NCBI GenBank assembly: GCA_002205965.3
Contig: NADL03000602.1
Span: forward strand, 2,604,001-2,668,000
DNA: 64,000 bases
DNA from: Kappaphycus alvarezii
Lineage: Eukaryota > Rhodophyta > Florideophyceae > Gigartinales > Solieriaceae
Direction: 5' to 3'
The translations under genes were made by a program, and so were the position numbers. Numbering within the stretch: position 1 is the stretch's first letter; every line of letters starts with the position of its first letter. Below are positions 46,481-57,200 of the stretch, piece by piece. The notes under the pieces were generated by a model. The model had not been told where the DNA came from, did no database searches, and saw only the letters and a list, made by a program, of their open reading frames with translations.

Positions 46481-47507
46481 TGTCAACTGTTTTCACGCAG
46501 CTCGCTTCAAAAAAGATGTCAGAACTGGGGAGGGATATGAAATCTCATCGTCAGTGGAAAAGTCGTTGTCACTGCCGTCAAATTACAGTAGCTCCGCTTG
46601 TCGCTCTACCTGTGGGGTGTTGAGCGCACAAAAGGTATTCGATGGTTGAACTGTTGGTTAATGCTTCCGATAAACAGGCCGGAACATCAGACCAGGGTTT
46701 ATATAGGAAAAGTACTCAACACCAACAGAGATAATTTGTAGGCAAACGGTACTGAATTCAAAGGTATTCTAGAATAAACGACCCCAGAGGTATCAATCTA
46801 AAGGTTCAGAAGGCTCATGTAGCAGCCATCAGTGTAACAGACTGCAATAAACATCATGGCAAAGTCCCATTTGTCAAATTGGCAAGAAGGCATAAATTAG
46901 TTGCTGATTGGTGGGTCCAAAATGTTTCGAGATAGCCACGATGGCTCCATGTCGTTGGCTTGATACAAAGAGGTATGATCTTATGTTTTAGACTGGTGCG
47001 TGGGTACAGTGCACAAGTTTTACTGATGTCTTCTTATACTGTAATTCTTTTTTACAAGTTATTAGAGGGATACTGCCGGGGTATTCGGTGATTTACGGGC
47101 ATAATCGCAACACTACCGCAGCTTCTATCAGGATATGAAGCGCATTCGTTGCTTGTTTCTGAATCGGTATAAGGGCGGGTATTACAGGAATTGTTACGTG
47201 CAGTGTGGAGGGCATTTTAGTTGAGGCTCAGGAAGGAAAATGAGAAGAAACTAGATGATACTGTACGAGAGCCGAATGTTTTTTTCTGAGATTGAAGGTA
47301 TTTGATATGCGTATATTTGAAATATTATACTGTGACAAGATTGAGCTTTATATCAATGCCTAGGTCGTTTAAAAAAGAGCGGGATTGCTATAAAAAAGGC
47401 CTAATTTAGAGTTGGTTTGATTGCATAGTAGGTTTCCCTTTCGGTCACTGTATGATATTATTGTCATACTATACACAATTCTTCTTTTCTTCTTTTATGG
47501 GAAAGTA
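46481..47507. other. Unassigned stretch
   Basis: The first 60 bases, read on the minus strand, may continue the N-terminus of transposase copy C (DGSDNDFSTDDEISYPSP at about 46500-46580). The remainder shows no recognised gene or repeat. Confidence 0.3.
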
Positions 47508-48085
47508 AATGGGACCTTTAATTTAAAGATTTAACTGGGTCTGCTAAACAGATAAAACCCGGAAAGGGCTTGATCAGCGCCTACTCCACCAAATAGGACC
47601 GAAGAAAATTCCCCCATTGAAATTTCGGCAAGCCGAGAGATCAACGGGCTGGAAACTCCCAGTGTAAGCTATGTGCTTACAGAATGCGATGACGACAGCG
47701 ACGAATTCTCGAAGTGAGCGATCTTGAGTGACACAAGTAGGAAAACAACAGCTAGGACCCCCGCTCGCTGTGACGAAGACAGAACTAATTGAGTGCGGCA
47801 GGTTACGCTGAGCATTGCGGAGCCTGATCGAGGAGAACGACCTTACAGGCCTTTCCCAGATCGACCCAACATGTACTGGGGGCGAGGCATGGCAATCCCT
47901 TCAGAGCGGCAAAAACCAACATCAACACCACAAGGACTCCAGGGCGAGGATGGGCCGATCCCTAAGACCCACATGGGCTTGATACCTCGATGCTCGAGCC
48001 GAGCATGGCCCGGGCGCCAAGCGAATTGAAAAAAATATTGAAAGAAATCAGTCGTAGAGGTTGAAAGAGTGAGAAAAATGCAGGT
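47508..48085 (+). repeat. Dispersed repeat, copy 2 (partner at 3.0 kb)
   Basis: This aligns with 2958-3645 in the same orientation over nearly its whole length, but lacks the extra 140 bp of copy 1. It is not followed by the copia LTR end, which shows that the repeat is a unit separate from that element. Confidence 0.65.
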
Positions 48086-48483
48086 TCGGAAAGAGAAATT
48101 TACATTGATCATTGCGAAATAATCAACAGTAGTTCACAGACAACCCTCGATGCCAGGAATACCGTCGCTCATTCGGAGTATCCCTCATATACCGTACAAT
48201 AGAGGGATGTACTACACTGCAGTGTACAGCGCTTGAAAAAAATTTAGAATACCCTCTGTTTCCCTACATAAATATTTGAAAGAAATGGAAAATTAAATAA
48301 CAAAAATGACAAAAAAACAGGGTGTTCCAAAGTTTTTTCGTGAACTGTACAGTACGGTGCTTTCTTGTATATTATACTGTATTTTGTAGCCCTCGAACAG
48401 TATGCTTCAGCGCCTTGTCAAATCACTCAGGAGACAAGGGGGACTTCAGACAAATATTGAATCAAGAGAATTTCCGTCGTGGC

Positions 48484-48682
48484 TACAGCATAGTGATGGC
48501 CAAATTATAAGTTTTTCGGGACCTTGCAGTATGTGGCCAAATAATGTCGAAAGTATAAAAAAGCTTTCTTTTATGTTTCTTTCAGTGTTAAACACGATGC
48601 AGCAAACTATTCTTTAAAAAAAGCAATGACTTTTAAGATATGAACAAGTAAATTTCTGCATATGGACAAAAATATAAAACTA
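48484..48682 (+). repeat. Left terminal inverted repeat of Tc1 element 3
   Basis: It begins TACAGCATAGTGATGGCC. Compared with the right repeat it has a three-base insertion near the tip and about a dozen substitutions, mostly transitions, plus one larger indel near 48555. Confidence 0.75.
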
Positions 48683-48813
48683 TTCCATTAAAATAAACTT
48701 AATCTTCAATAAAGGCAAAAAACGAAACAAGGCAGCACTTTTCGGTAAATAAATAAACCCTACTGATGTTCTAATGCCCTTTAGTCAGCAAAAAATACTC
48801 CTCTACCCTAGTT

Positions 48814-49450
48814 ATGGCCCGGGGGACCAACCTCAGCGAAGAAGAGAAAGGAAAATTTTTAGCTTACACGCATGATGCGAAGCTACCGAAATATACCGCA
48901 TAAGAGCTGTGGCGCCGTGCCACAATTTTTCCCCAACATTCTAAGACTTGGTGAAAGCTCTGGCTGAAAGGTTTCCACAGGAAGGTCCTCGAAACTGGCA
49001 AGCACAGACAAACGCCGCATCATTAGAGAGGCTAAGATTAACGGGAATGGCTCCTCAATGATCAGAAAAACATCGGGATTGAACTGCAGCTCACGTACGA
49101 TTCGACGGTTTCTGAAGGCCGAACCCGTTTATGACGTACTAAAAAGTCATATCTACACCAGTGATGAGGGTAGAGCACAAATAGAGCAGAATTAAGTAGG
49201 CTTTCAACAGAAGGGATTGGGCAGTGTAGATGTGGTGTTCTATTGTCAGGTCCTAACTTGTGGGGTATCCTCAATCGCCAGCCATGTTTATGATAACCAG
49301 AGGCAGTTCGAAAATGAGGAATCGTTGAAGGAGACCCTGCTACAGAGTTGGAGTCACATTGGCAGTAGTATCCTCCGAAATCTTGTTTCTTCTATGTCAA
49401 AGACGTGCAAATTGGTGAGGAGTGTGGAAAGAGAGACCACAAAGTATTGA
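48814..49450 (+). pseudogene. Tc1/mariner transposase relic 3, catalytic core deleted
   Basis: It starts with ATG at 48814: ARGTNLSEEEKGKFLAY is the N-terminal helix. After a frame change LASTDKRRIIREAKINGNG and LNCSSRTIRRFLKAE form the second helix-turn-helix. From about 49290 QFENEESLKETLLQSWSHI and LRNLVSSMSKTCKLV, ending TTKY, are the family C-terminus. The region that should hold FSDE, QQDNAP and SPDLNPIE is absent, so about half of the enzyme has been deleted while the termini remain. Confidence 0.75.
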
Positions 49451-49495
49451 TTTTGTGGAAAGACGAAAGTTTTCTGTGTTCTTACTACAGTAAAA

Positions 49496-49693
49496 CGTTT
49501 TATATTTTTGTTCATATTCAGAAATTGACTTAGTCATATCTTGAAAACTATAGCCTTTCTTTAAAGAATGGTTTGCTGTATCGTGTTCAGCACTGAAAAC
49601 AACATGAAAGAAGGCCTTCCGTTTTATACTTTCGCCACTATTTTGACCACGCACTGCAAGATCCCGAGAAACTTTTAATTTTGGCCACCACTG
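49496..49693 (-). repeat. Right terminal inverted repeat of Tc1 element 3
   Basis: This is the reverse complement of the left repeat, with the outer end ...GGCCACCACTGTA. It keeps the more canonical CAGTGGTGGCC tip, so it is probably closer to the ancestral end than the left copy. Confidence 0.75.
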
Positions 49694-49705
49694 TATTATT
49701 TCCAA

Positions 49706-50347
49706 GTCCCACTTCTCGCTCCAGAAACACCATACCCAAAGAGGAACTGCCCCGAAGTGGTCGAATTGTTCGGCGACCACCTCCTTCATTACTTGCACGG
49801 AGGTGAAAGGACGAGGCGCCACGAACGTCAGGTCGATCTATTGGCCGGTGATCTAACAAAGACAGCTCGACACCCAGTCGTGGAACCTCGAGAAGGCCTT
49901 CACCGCACTAGCGCGATGGGGCATATCGGCGGCACGGACTTCTTCGACATCTCTCGTGAACCACTTGGCACCATTTCGCAGGAGAGTTCGCAACTTCAAC
50001 CCGCTGACCTCACTCAATTCTGCGAAAAACGCAAAGATGAGCAGATACCAGTCATTCATCGCGAATTCTGCCGGAGGTAGACTCATTCCCGTCCCATCTC
50101 CACTCTCAGAGGTTGGCAGCCAGATGCCTACGCGCTACTGAGCGACGTCGCACGGAATGTGACAGTAAGGACGATGGAGACCTGCGGAAAGGTTAAAGAA
50201 GCCCTCATTCAAAGGCACGCCGCAGCGGCATCAATGTCCATTGCTGTCTGCCTGATGGCCGGACTCCGGCCCGTTCTTTTAGGGTGTGGGGGCCACGCTG
50301 CTAATCCCGAACTCTGTATGCTCGCACCCACTCACCTCAACCCCTAA
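49706..50347 (+). pseudogene. LINE C-terminal part: zinc finger and restriction-like endonuclease
   Basis: NCPEVVELFGDHLLHYLHGG and ERTRRHERQVDLLAGDL carry the GDH finger, followed by ARHPVVEPREGLHRTSAM, IGGTDFFDISREPLGTI (endonuclease Asp) and KDEQIPVIHREFC. After a stop and frame change come TYALLSDVARN, TVRTMETCGKVKEALIQRHA and ASMSIAVCLMAGLRP at the end. It is closely similar to 22850-23475 (minus). It is most simply the displaced end of the LINE whose RT lies at 42.8-45.35 kb. Confidence 0.65.
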
Positions 50348-51351
50348 TGGAACATGTGGCCTCACTTCAAGAAATGACAATACTTTCCCAATAATGCCAC
50401 TGGTTTCCGCAGTAGCAACGTTTTAGCAGGGGTCCCAACCATTACACTACTGGCCGGCAGTAAACCACCCAAAAACGTGTCTACCGAAACCCTCTCGCAC
50501 GTCACCAATTGGTGATGAGCAGCCCCTTTCTCCTACGGAAGCCGCCCCTATTATATTCAAACCCGAAGGCGTCTACGAGCAGGCGTCAAGAGCGCGCGGG
50601 TGAGGTTATCACGAGCACGGGGATAACCATGGATAAGTCTGTACAGGGTCTACACTTCACCTTGCTGGTGATGTAGTAGTGGTGGATGAGTTCTTTTTCC
50701 TTAGACCAGCCCATACCAACCCATTTAAGTAAACCCAAAAACGTTCCGTTATTACGAGCACCGGGGTGGACACCAATCTGTCTCTGCAGGGACCATATGG
50801 AACTGAGCGCTTGTGGGTGCCGGTTAGCTGGGTAGGTTGGTCCGACTTTAATTCTGTGGATGGCGATGACGTCGATCACGATTTTGCCGGAGCAGGAGAG
50901 CTAGGGCTGGTGCAACACGCGAAGGTCCAGTAAGTCGCGGTGGTGGGTAAGCTGTTGGTTGCTAAGGCATGCTCATCCATGTTTACGATGTAGCCAATAC
51001 AGTAATTTAGTCTCGTGAACACGAACTCAACTGTCATCAGGAAAACTGAGTAAAACACACCCTATTTAACCCAAGAGCGGTCCCCCTTTCCAAGTAATAA
51101 ATTACCCAAAAATTTCCCGGAGGCAGTATTGAATTCAGAGCGGTGAGCCACACTTGTTCAGGATCCCCGATGCTTTGCTGATGTCGAATACATCAGCGCA
51201 TGCCCACATCTTTGCCTCCAAACCCCCGTTCCAACCCATCATGGCTTTTCTCCAATCCCCCATGCTCAAATTGCTTCCTAAACCACGCTCCAGACTGCGA
51301 TACGCCAATCACAACTTATCACAGCGCAAGTCCAACCTCTTCATGCGCGCC
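50348..51351. other. Intergenic region and leader upstream of HIS6
   Basis: No gene was recognised in the first 800 bp; C-rich patches occur near 50400-50550. From 51181 the HIS6 frame is already open upstream of the conserved start, with in-frame ATGs at 51181, 51241 and 51343. Confidence 0.4.
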
Positions 51352-52125
51352 ATGCGTTTCCGGCCCTGCATTGACATTCATCAAGGTCGGGTGAAGCAGA
51401 TTGTCGGCAGCACACTCTCTGAACACCGCGGTGATCCCGCCACTAACTTTGAGACAGACTTGCCCCCAGCCTACTATGCCGATCTTTATCGACGTGATCG
51501 ACTACCCGGCGGTCACGTGATAATGTTAGGTCCTGGAAACGAGCGGATCGCAGTTGAAGCCCTGAATGCATTTCCAGACGGTTTGCAAATTGGTGGCGGT
51601 ATCAATCCGCAAACCGCAGGACGATTTTTGAGCCAGGGTGCTAGTCATGTTATTGTCACGTCGTACGTGTTCCGAGAAGGTGAGATTATCTGGGAGCGGG
51701 TCGTCGAAATGGCACGTGCAGTCGGAAAGGACAAGCTAGTCCTGGATCTGAGTTGTCGGAGGAAGGAAGGAGAATACTATGTATGCACGGACCGATGGCA
51801 GAAGTGGACAGATTTTGTCCTCAGCGATCGAAATTTCGATCGACTAGGTCAGTGGTGTGACGAAATTTTGGTCCATGCCGTCGATGTCGAAGGAAAAAAG
51901 AGGGGAATTGACCTGGAATTGGTAGAGAGGTTAGCAGGGTGGGCGACTGTACCGGTCACATATGCGGGAGGGGTGCGATCACTGTTGGACATGGACTTAG
52001 TGAGGGACAAGGGAAGAGGTTTCGTCGATGTCACAGTTGGATCAGCTCTGGATATATTCGGAGGAACTTTGAAGTACGAAGATGCTGTCAACTGGCAGCG
52101 CACAGAGGAAGTTGGTATGCGGTAG
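51352..52125 (+). CDS. HIS6: Phosphoribosylformimino-5-aminoimidazole carboxamide ribotide isomerase (HisA type)
   Basis: Fourth step of histidine synthesis: Amadori isomerisation of ProFAR to PRFAR, in a cytosolic (beta/alpha)8 barrel. The product (257 residues) starts MRFRPCIDIHQGRVKQIVG with catalytic Asp8. It has LQIGGGIN (79-86) and YAGGVRSL (204-211) as phosphate-binding loops, and HAVDVEGKKRGID (175-187) with the second catalytic Asp178. Its length and the insert around YVCTDRWQKWTD fit the eukaryotic HIS6 subgroup (yeast enzyme 261 residues). I chose ATG 51352 because it precedes the first conserved strand. An in-frame extension of up to 57 codons from ATG 51181 is basic and free of acidic residues near its end, so a longer N-terminus is possible. 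No frame breaks or introns. It converges on ERG9. Confidence 0.93.
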   Translation: MRFRPCIDIHQGRVKQIVGSTLSEHRGDPATNFETDLPPAYYADLYRRDRLPGGHVIMLGPGNERIAVEALNAFPDGLQIGGGINPQTAGRFLSQGASHVIVTSYVFREGEIIWERVVEMARAVGKDKLVLDLSCRRKEGEYYVCTDRWQKWTDFVLSDRNFDRLGQWCDEILVHAVDVEGKKRGIDLELVERLAGWATVPVTYAGGVRSLLDMDLVRDKGRGFVDVTVGSALDIFGGTLKYEDAVNWQRTEEVGMR

Positions 52126-52796
52126 TCGCTGGTTTTCATGCACTCACCCCCGAGTTTGAGACAATGCTCACATAACTTGAAGCTCCCACTCTGTTTCACA
52201 GTGTGATTGAAGTTTGACAAGGGTGACATTTACGAAAACCTGATTACCGTTACAAATACGTGGGTACGTTAACTACAAATAATGACAGCGTGATCTTTCG
52301 CTACCACGGTTACCCCGCTTTCTCGCGCCGCTTCATCTGCCTCTCAGTAAGAATGTTCATCGGAATGCTTTTCTTGGCGCCTATGCGTCACCTCGACTCG
52401 TGCCGCTCTGTGCGTAGTAGTTCCCCGACAGCGAAGAAACTGTTCATCGTCAGTGATCGATCTTGAAGTTGTGGCGAGAGTCCTGTGCGGCCACCCTCTC
52501 ATTGCAAACTCTCTTTCTGCAGTACTTCAGGACAAACTGCAAGTCACTTGCAAACACACTAACCGAGCTCGCGACAGTCCAAAGTATGAGGAAACATAAA
52601 TGAAATTCCCGGTAATTCTTCTGCCACAAACTTTCTGTCCTTCACGAATGCAAGCAAGTTCTTGATGCAAAGATAGGGCGACCACGGCAAGGACGGAGTG
52701 TGACTGACGTAAAACCTGGCGGGGAAAAAATGTTACAATGAAGCCGACCATCAGCTCGACTCAAACTGAGTCGCGCTGCAACTATCCAATCTACTC
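52126..52796. other. Intergenic region between convergent HIS6 and ERG9
   Basis: 671 bp that must contain both 3' ends. No open frame with family resemblance, no clear AATAAA signal and no repeat was recognised. Confidence 0.5.
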
Positions 52797-54257
52797 CTAT
52801 CCTTCCAAGTTTACTACACGACGCGGACGGGTTGGTGAATGCTCGGCCCTTGCCGCGGACAGACGTCGCACCTCCTCCTGTTGGAATTTCTGCATGTAAG
52901 GCAGTAGGAAGAAGCCAAACATGTAAATGCAAACCAAAAATAGGGCTCCAATAGCGACCATATCGGACAGTTCCATGATACCCCCAGCTGACCTCCATGT
53001 AAAAACTGCGCCATCGAAATGGTCCTGCCTTCTTTTGAGGACATAACTACTGAGAAAGCAAAACAGAATTATGCTGATGACGTTTGGGATTATCAGGTTA
53101 GGGGAGGTTGGAACATGTGGCAGGCATATGTCGATCACTCGATTGAGTAGCGTTCGAGTATTTTCAGCGTTTGGGTCGTGAGGCTCCACAGCATTGAGCA
53201 TGGAAACGGCGTAGGTGAAAAATACCTTGTACAAAGAGTCCATGTTCTTCGTGCTCAATACCAATTGGGCAGTTTTCGATCGACGAATCTTGACGACACT
53301 TTCAAAAACTCGACTGTTATTGTAACATTCAGATAAAGTGGCAATGGCCATCACTTGAGGAATGGCAACAAAGTTGAAGACATCCTGCGACTTGACATAA
53401 TTCATGTACTCGATGCAGTCGGGGAGATGACGCAGGGCGTCAGTGACCATATGATTGAGAACGGCGAGGGCAAACTTGCGATTGGCATGATCCTTGAAGT
53501 CTGTTAGATCATTTGCATACTGACTCCAAATTTCGCGCGGCCAAAATGTACGGCCTTCGACGATGTCCTCTAAATAGTCCCTAATGATGTTTGTCTTCTG
53601 CAAAAACAGACCCATCGAATTGCTCAATTCAATCCGTTGGGCAAACGCAGGCTCCTCACATCCTGACAAAGCAAAAATATTCGAAAGGCCAATACCTACC
53701 AAGCCAGCGACGTAGTGACAATAAAGGTCGTAGTCGGCAATAGTATCACAAGAAACATCCTCAATATGCTCCGCCATCCCAGCGCCCATGCGCTTTGTAA
53801 TATCAAGAACGACTTGCTTAAAATGGGGTTTGAGGCTGTGATAGCAGCGCACGACGGCAGGAAATTTTTGCAACAATTCCTTCTCAGCGCCAGTGCCAAA
53901 GGATTGGCAGCTCCAAGGATTTTCGCGGTGTTCCTCTTGCAGAAAAGTGTAGAATGAGGTGCACAGGTGCCTCCGAACCTCTGGATCCGCGGATGTATCG
54001 TCCTCGACGGTATCGAGGGCGCGGAGGACAAGATAAAAGACACAGATAGGATGGCGTAATTCAGGACGTAGTTCCATGATGACAAGGGCAAAGGAGCGGG
54101 AGACTTTGCACAAGGCGCTGTAGGCATATTCCCAATCAGGATCTAACGATTGAGTCATGGTGGCGCGTGCGGCATCGGCTTTGCGCTTGTAGCGAAGGAG
54201 GGCGATGATTTCGGAAGGGCGGTAGCCTGCGGCCATGACCTGCTTCAAAATTGCCAT
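52797..54257 (-). CDS. ERG9: Squalene synthase (farnesyl-diphosphate farnesyltransferase)
   Basis: Condenses two farnesyl diphosphates to presqualene diphosphate and reduces it to squalene with NADPH, the entry to sterol synthesis, at the endoplasmic reticulum membrane. The 486-residue product from ATG 54257 has RSFALVIMELRPELRHP (54-70), the first Mg-binding box DTVEDD (82-87) and YCHYVAGLVGIG (179-190). It also has the second box DYLEDI (227-232) within NIIRDYLEDIVEGRTFWPRE, and ends with two hydrophobic segments at about 388-406 and 432-453, followed by a basic tail. Yeast ERG9 has 444 residues and one anchor, so this copy is longer at the C-terminus. The frame extends 20 codons upstream without ATG. 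The gene is intact and intronless. TACAGTA lies about 320 bp upstream. Confidence 0.95.
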   Translation of the reverse strand: MAILKQVMAAGYRPSEIIALLRYKRKADAARATMTQSLDPDWEYAYSALCKVSRSFALVIMELRPELRHPICVFYLVLRALDTVEDDTSADPEVRRHLCTSFYTFLQEEHRENPWSCQSFGTGAEKELLQKFPAVVRCYHSLKPHFKQVVLDITKRMGAGMAEHIEDVSCDTIADYDLYCHYVAGLVGIGLSNIFALSGCEEPAFAQRIELSNSMGLFLQKTNIIRDYLEDIVEGRTFWPREIWSQYANDLTDFKDHANRKFALAVLNHMVTDALRHLPDCIEYMNYVKSQDVFNFVAIPQVMAIATLSECYNNSRVFESVVKIRRSKTAQLVLSTKNMDSLYKVFFTYAVSMLNAVEPHDPNAENTRTLLNRVIDICLPHVPTSPNLIIPNVISIILFCFLSSYVLKRRQDHFDGAVFTWRSAGGIMELSDMVAIGALFLVCIYMFGFFLLPYMQKFQQEEVRRLSAARAEHSPTRPRRVVNLEG

Positions 54258-57200
54258 TGTTGATGGGGGAAAGAGAGCTTGTGCGTCGAGAAAAACAAAT
54301 GTCGAGGAAGAGTACAAAACTCGGGCAATAGGAAAGCGAGGAGATTAGGATAACTCCCGAATGTAAGGCTAATGAGTCAGGGCTGCAGTGGAAGGTTGCA
54401 AGGGTGAAAGGGGTTGTATGTAACGGAGGTTGAGTGTGTCGGAAAGAGACCTGTTGCTGCTGTTGGATTGGAGCAATGAGGACTTGAAGAACGGCTGTGG
54501 CGGGGGCGAGGGGTTGCTGGGCGGCAATACAAATAAAGCGATTTGATGCAGGTTGGCTGTCAACAGACACGAGTACAGTAGTAGGCAAAAAAAACAAGTG
54601 GATGAGGCAAAGAACACAGCATTGACGATCGTATTTACTATTGCACCGTACTAAGCACTAAGTTCAGTTGTGCAGTATCCATGCTTAAGTTACTGGAAAA
54701 TATAAATAAATCAGACTGTACAATATTTAATTGTACTGCGCTGGCCAGTATTGCCCGTAATTTCATCCCCGTTGCCTGGTCAATGAGTGATGAATGAAGA
54801 ATCGACAAAAAAGGAAATATTGATTATTCGAAATTTGTATGAATTCAGAGGTGGCGCGGATATGACACAGGCAGTTCTCTTAGCATTTTGTCCACTCACG
54901 GGAGGTGCCTCATCTTTATTGGTCCACGATTCTTAGTGAAGATCTGTGAGCACTCCTTTCTAACCCCACTGACGGACCAATCACACTTGATCCAGTTGTA
55001 ATTGGTCTTTCCGATTGCCTTTGATCGACATCCCCTCTCCAATGGCCATATAATGTATAGTTCATCTGGTCCACAATATTATCACTGTTGCCTTGACAAC
55101 CGACTACAGCTTCAATACATTAAAATAACCCGAAATTTCCTCCTGTTGCCTTCACCAGTTCTGACCGTTCACCTTATAACAGCTCACCTCTGTAGTTGCA
55201 CTGATGACAACGGCAGCGGTCGCACAGTGTTTAGACGACATATCACAGCGTCTCCTGCAGTCTCCTAGGCATGTTCCCATTTCATTCATGAGAGCTTGCT
55301 AGTCGCTCGCGAATGGTAGTGCTTTAGGATGTGCGGCAATGGAGCAAAACAGGAACATGGTCTTTACTCTATGTAAAAACCGATACCGAAAGCCTTCAAT
55401 CCTCTTGTAATGTCATCTACAGTTTTAGTCCAGCAGTGAACTATTCAGTGGCCTATCCGCTCAAGACCGTTTACTCATTCAAATGTAAATTCGGACCTTT
55501 CTGATACCAGGCATCCGAGCCGAGAGAGTGCACTATGTGCGCGCATGATGCAAAATAGCAATGGAAACAAAACTTGTCTCACTATTGAAAACCCACCCAA
55601 CTGCATCCCTGTGAATGCTTACAACCTGCGTTCTCATTCTGTCACATGTTTACGTCGACTTCATCAAACACCACAAGATGAACAAGGGCAGAAGCGTTAA
55701 TGACGCCTCTTGACTAAGCCCTCGTCCAATAGTGCAGCAATTCACCGGTGTACCAATATACTCTTTAAACTCTACGTCGTTATATAATGTGTGTTTGTGT
55801 GAAACGTGTCAGACTGTTGCTACCTAAGGAGCTATCTTGGTGTTGGTATCTGCTCTTGAGATCACCTTTGTTACGTCACCTTACGGATTGGTCTCCCCCA
55901 ACAGAATTTCTGTTTACGCAGACCCACAAGCTCAATCACGGGTAATTTATTCACTTTTTATCGCTTCAATCAGCTCCAATGCGTCACACGAACTAAGTTT
56001 AACCTCCTTGTTCAGCCCTGTCGGAAGGTCTTATTTGTTCATTATGATCATCACAGGCGGCCCATGGCAGAGAATGTCATAAATAGAATCGAGTAAAGCT
56101 CACGCATTTTTCTTTGGTCGTAGTGAAGACCTCGATTGCTTGGATATATCTGATTTAGCTACCGTCGTCTCTGGACTAACTGCACTGACGTTGAATAATT
56201 CCCTTCGTATGTCGTACAGCGCGAAATATGGCAGAAGAAACGTTTTGGATGCAAATTGAAACACCACCACCACGTATTGTTGTCAAGATATGACCCTGAT
56301 ATCCATCATTCTCAAGAATTCCTGCTCTTGACTTATCCTTAGGCTCACGGCACTATTTGCTATGAATTGAGCAATGATAAACACAAACAAATTCAAGAGA
56401 ACTCCAATGATAATTCTACCAATCATTGTGCGAATCATATCTCACGTTCCCCATCTCACACATAGCCAGCAGTTCCTTCGAAAAAGATGGTGGTCTAAGG
56501 GGCTGCGTGAGTCGAGTTAGAGCTGACTGTTTTCATGAGTTAGTTAAGGTACTAACATCTCATCCCAAATCATCCCAACATTTTGGGTACCATCATTTAT
56601 TGGGATTTTTGAGAGTTTACGCCGGGGTCTTTCCCTCTTTGGGAACTCGTTGACAGGCTCAGATGTGCGTTCTTAAAGACCAGTTCAGTCTCTCTAACAT
56701 AGAAGTACTCTTAAGGCCTCCAAGTGTTGATTTCGTTCGTAGGACCAAGAGATCGGCACCCAGCTAGTTTTACAACCTCAAATATAAATGTTGTCTTGAG
56801 GACGCAAACGAATATTGAAAGTGATGCTTTTGCAATTGTAACCAAATGCGATCCATGCAACTAGTGCTGTAGAAATGCGGCTAATTTGGGAGCAATGGGT
56901 AGTGGGCTACAGTATAATATGACGGGAGAGAATATGAAATGATTGATTGTGAAGCATTAGAAAGAACCAGTAAAAATAAAAAATGGAAAAAGAGGATATG
57001 TAATTGAGAGATGAAGGATAACTGGAGCGCTTCAGGGAGGAAATGAAGTTGACGAAGACTTAATAAATTAGAAGTTGCATTTAAAGTCCCTAAAGAGAAG
57101 CTACATAGCCATCTTAGATGAGTTCTGATCTCATCTCTGGTATTTATTGTACATGGAGACATTGGGCTTCATTATTAGCCTTCTCTGAAGGTCTTTTTAT

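Larger units (their letters stand above)
48484..49693 (+). mobile_element. Tc1/mariner element 3, internally deleted, with long inverted repeats
   Basis: About 1.21 kb bounded by TA and imperfect inverted repeats of about 199 bp. The left repeat is 48484-48682 and the right repeat 49496-49693, which reads TACAGTGGTGGCC from its outer end. Each repeat contains two TGG(C/T)CAAA motifs about 37 bp apart, the IR/DR arrangement of some Tc1 elements. The transposase between is reduced to its two ends. The element ends 12 bp before the LINE tail at 49706. Confidence 0.8.

Noticed and set aside
53696..54127. 143-residue open frame on the minus strand inside ERG9 in another frame
   Set aside because: ERG9 explains this interval fully with catalytic motifs, so the overlapping frame is a shadow.
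55837..56082. Copia integrase fragment
   Set aside because: One short similarity (SPVGRSYLF) without zinc finger, catalytic residues or downstream Pol is not enough.
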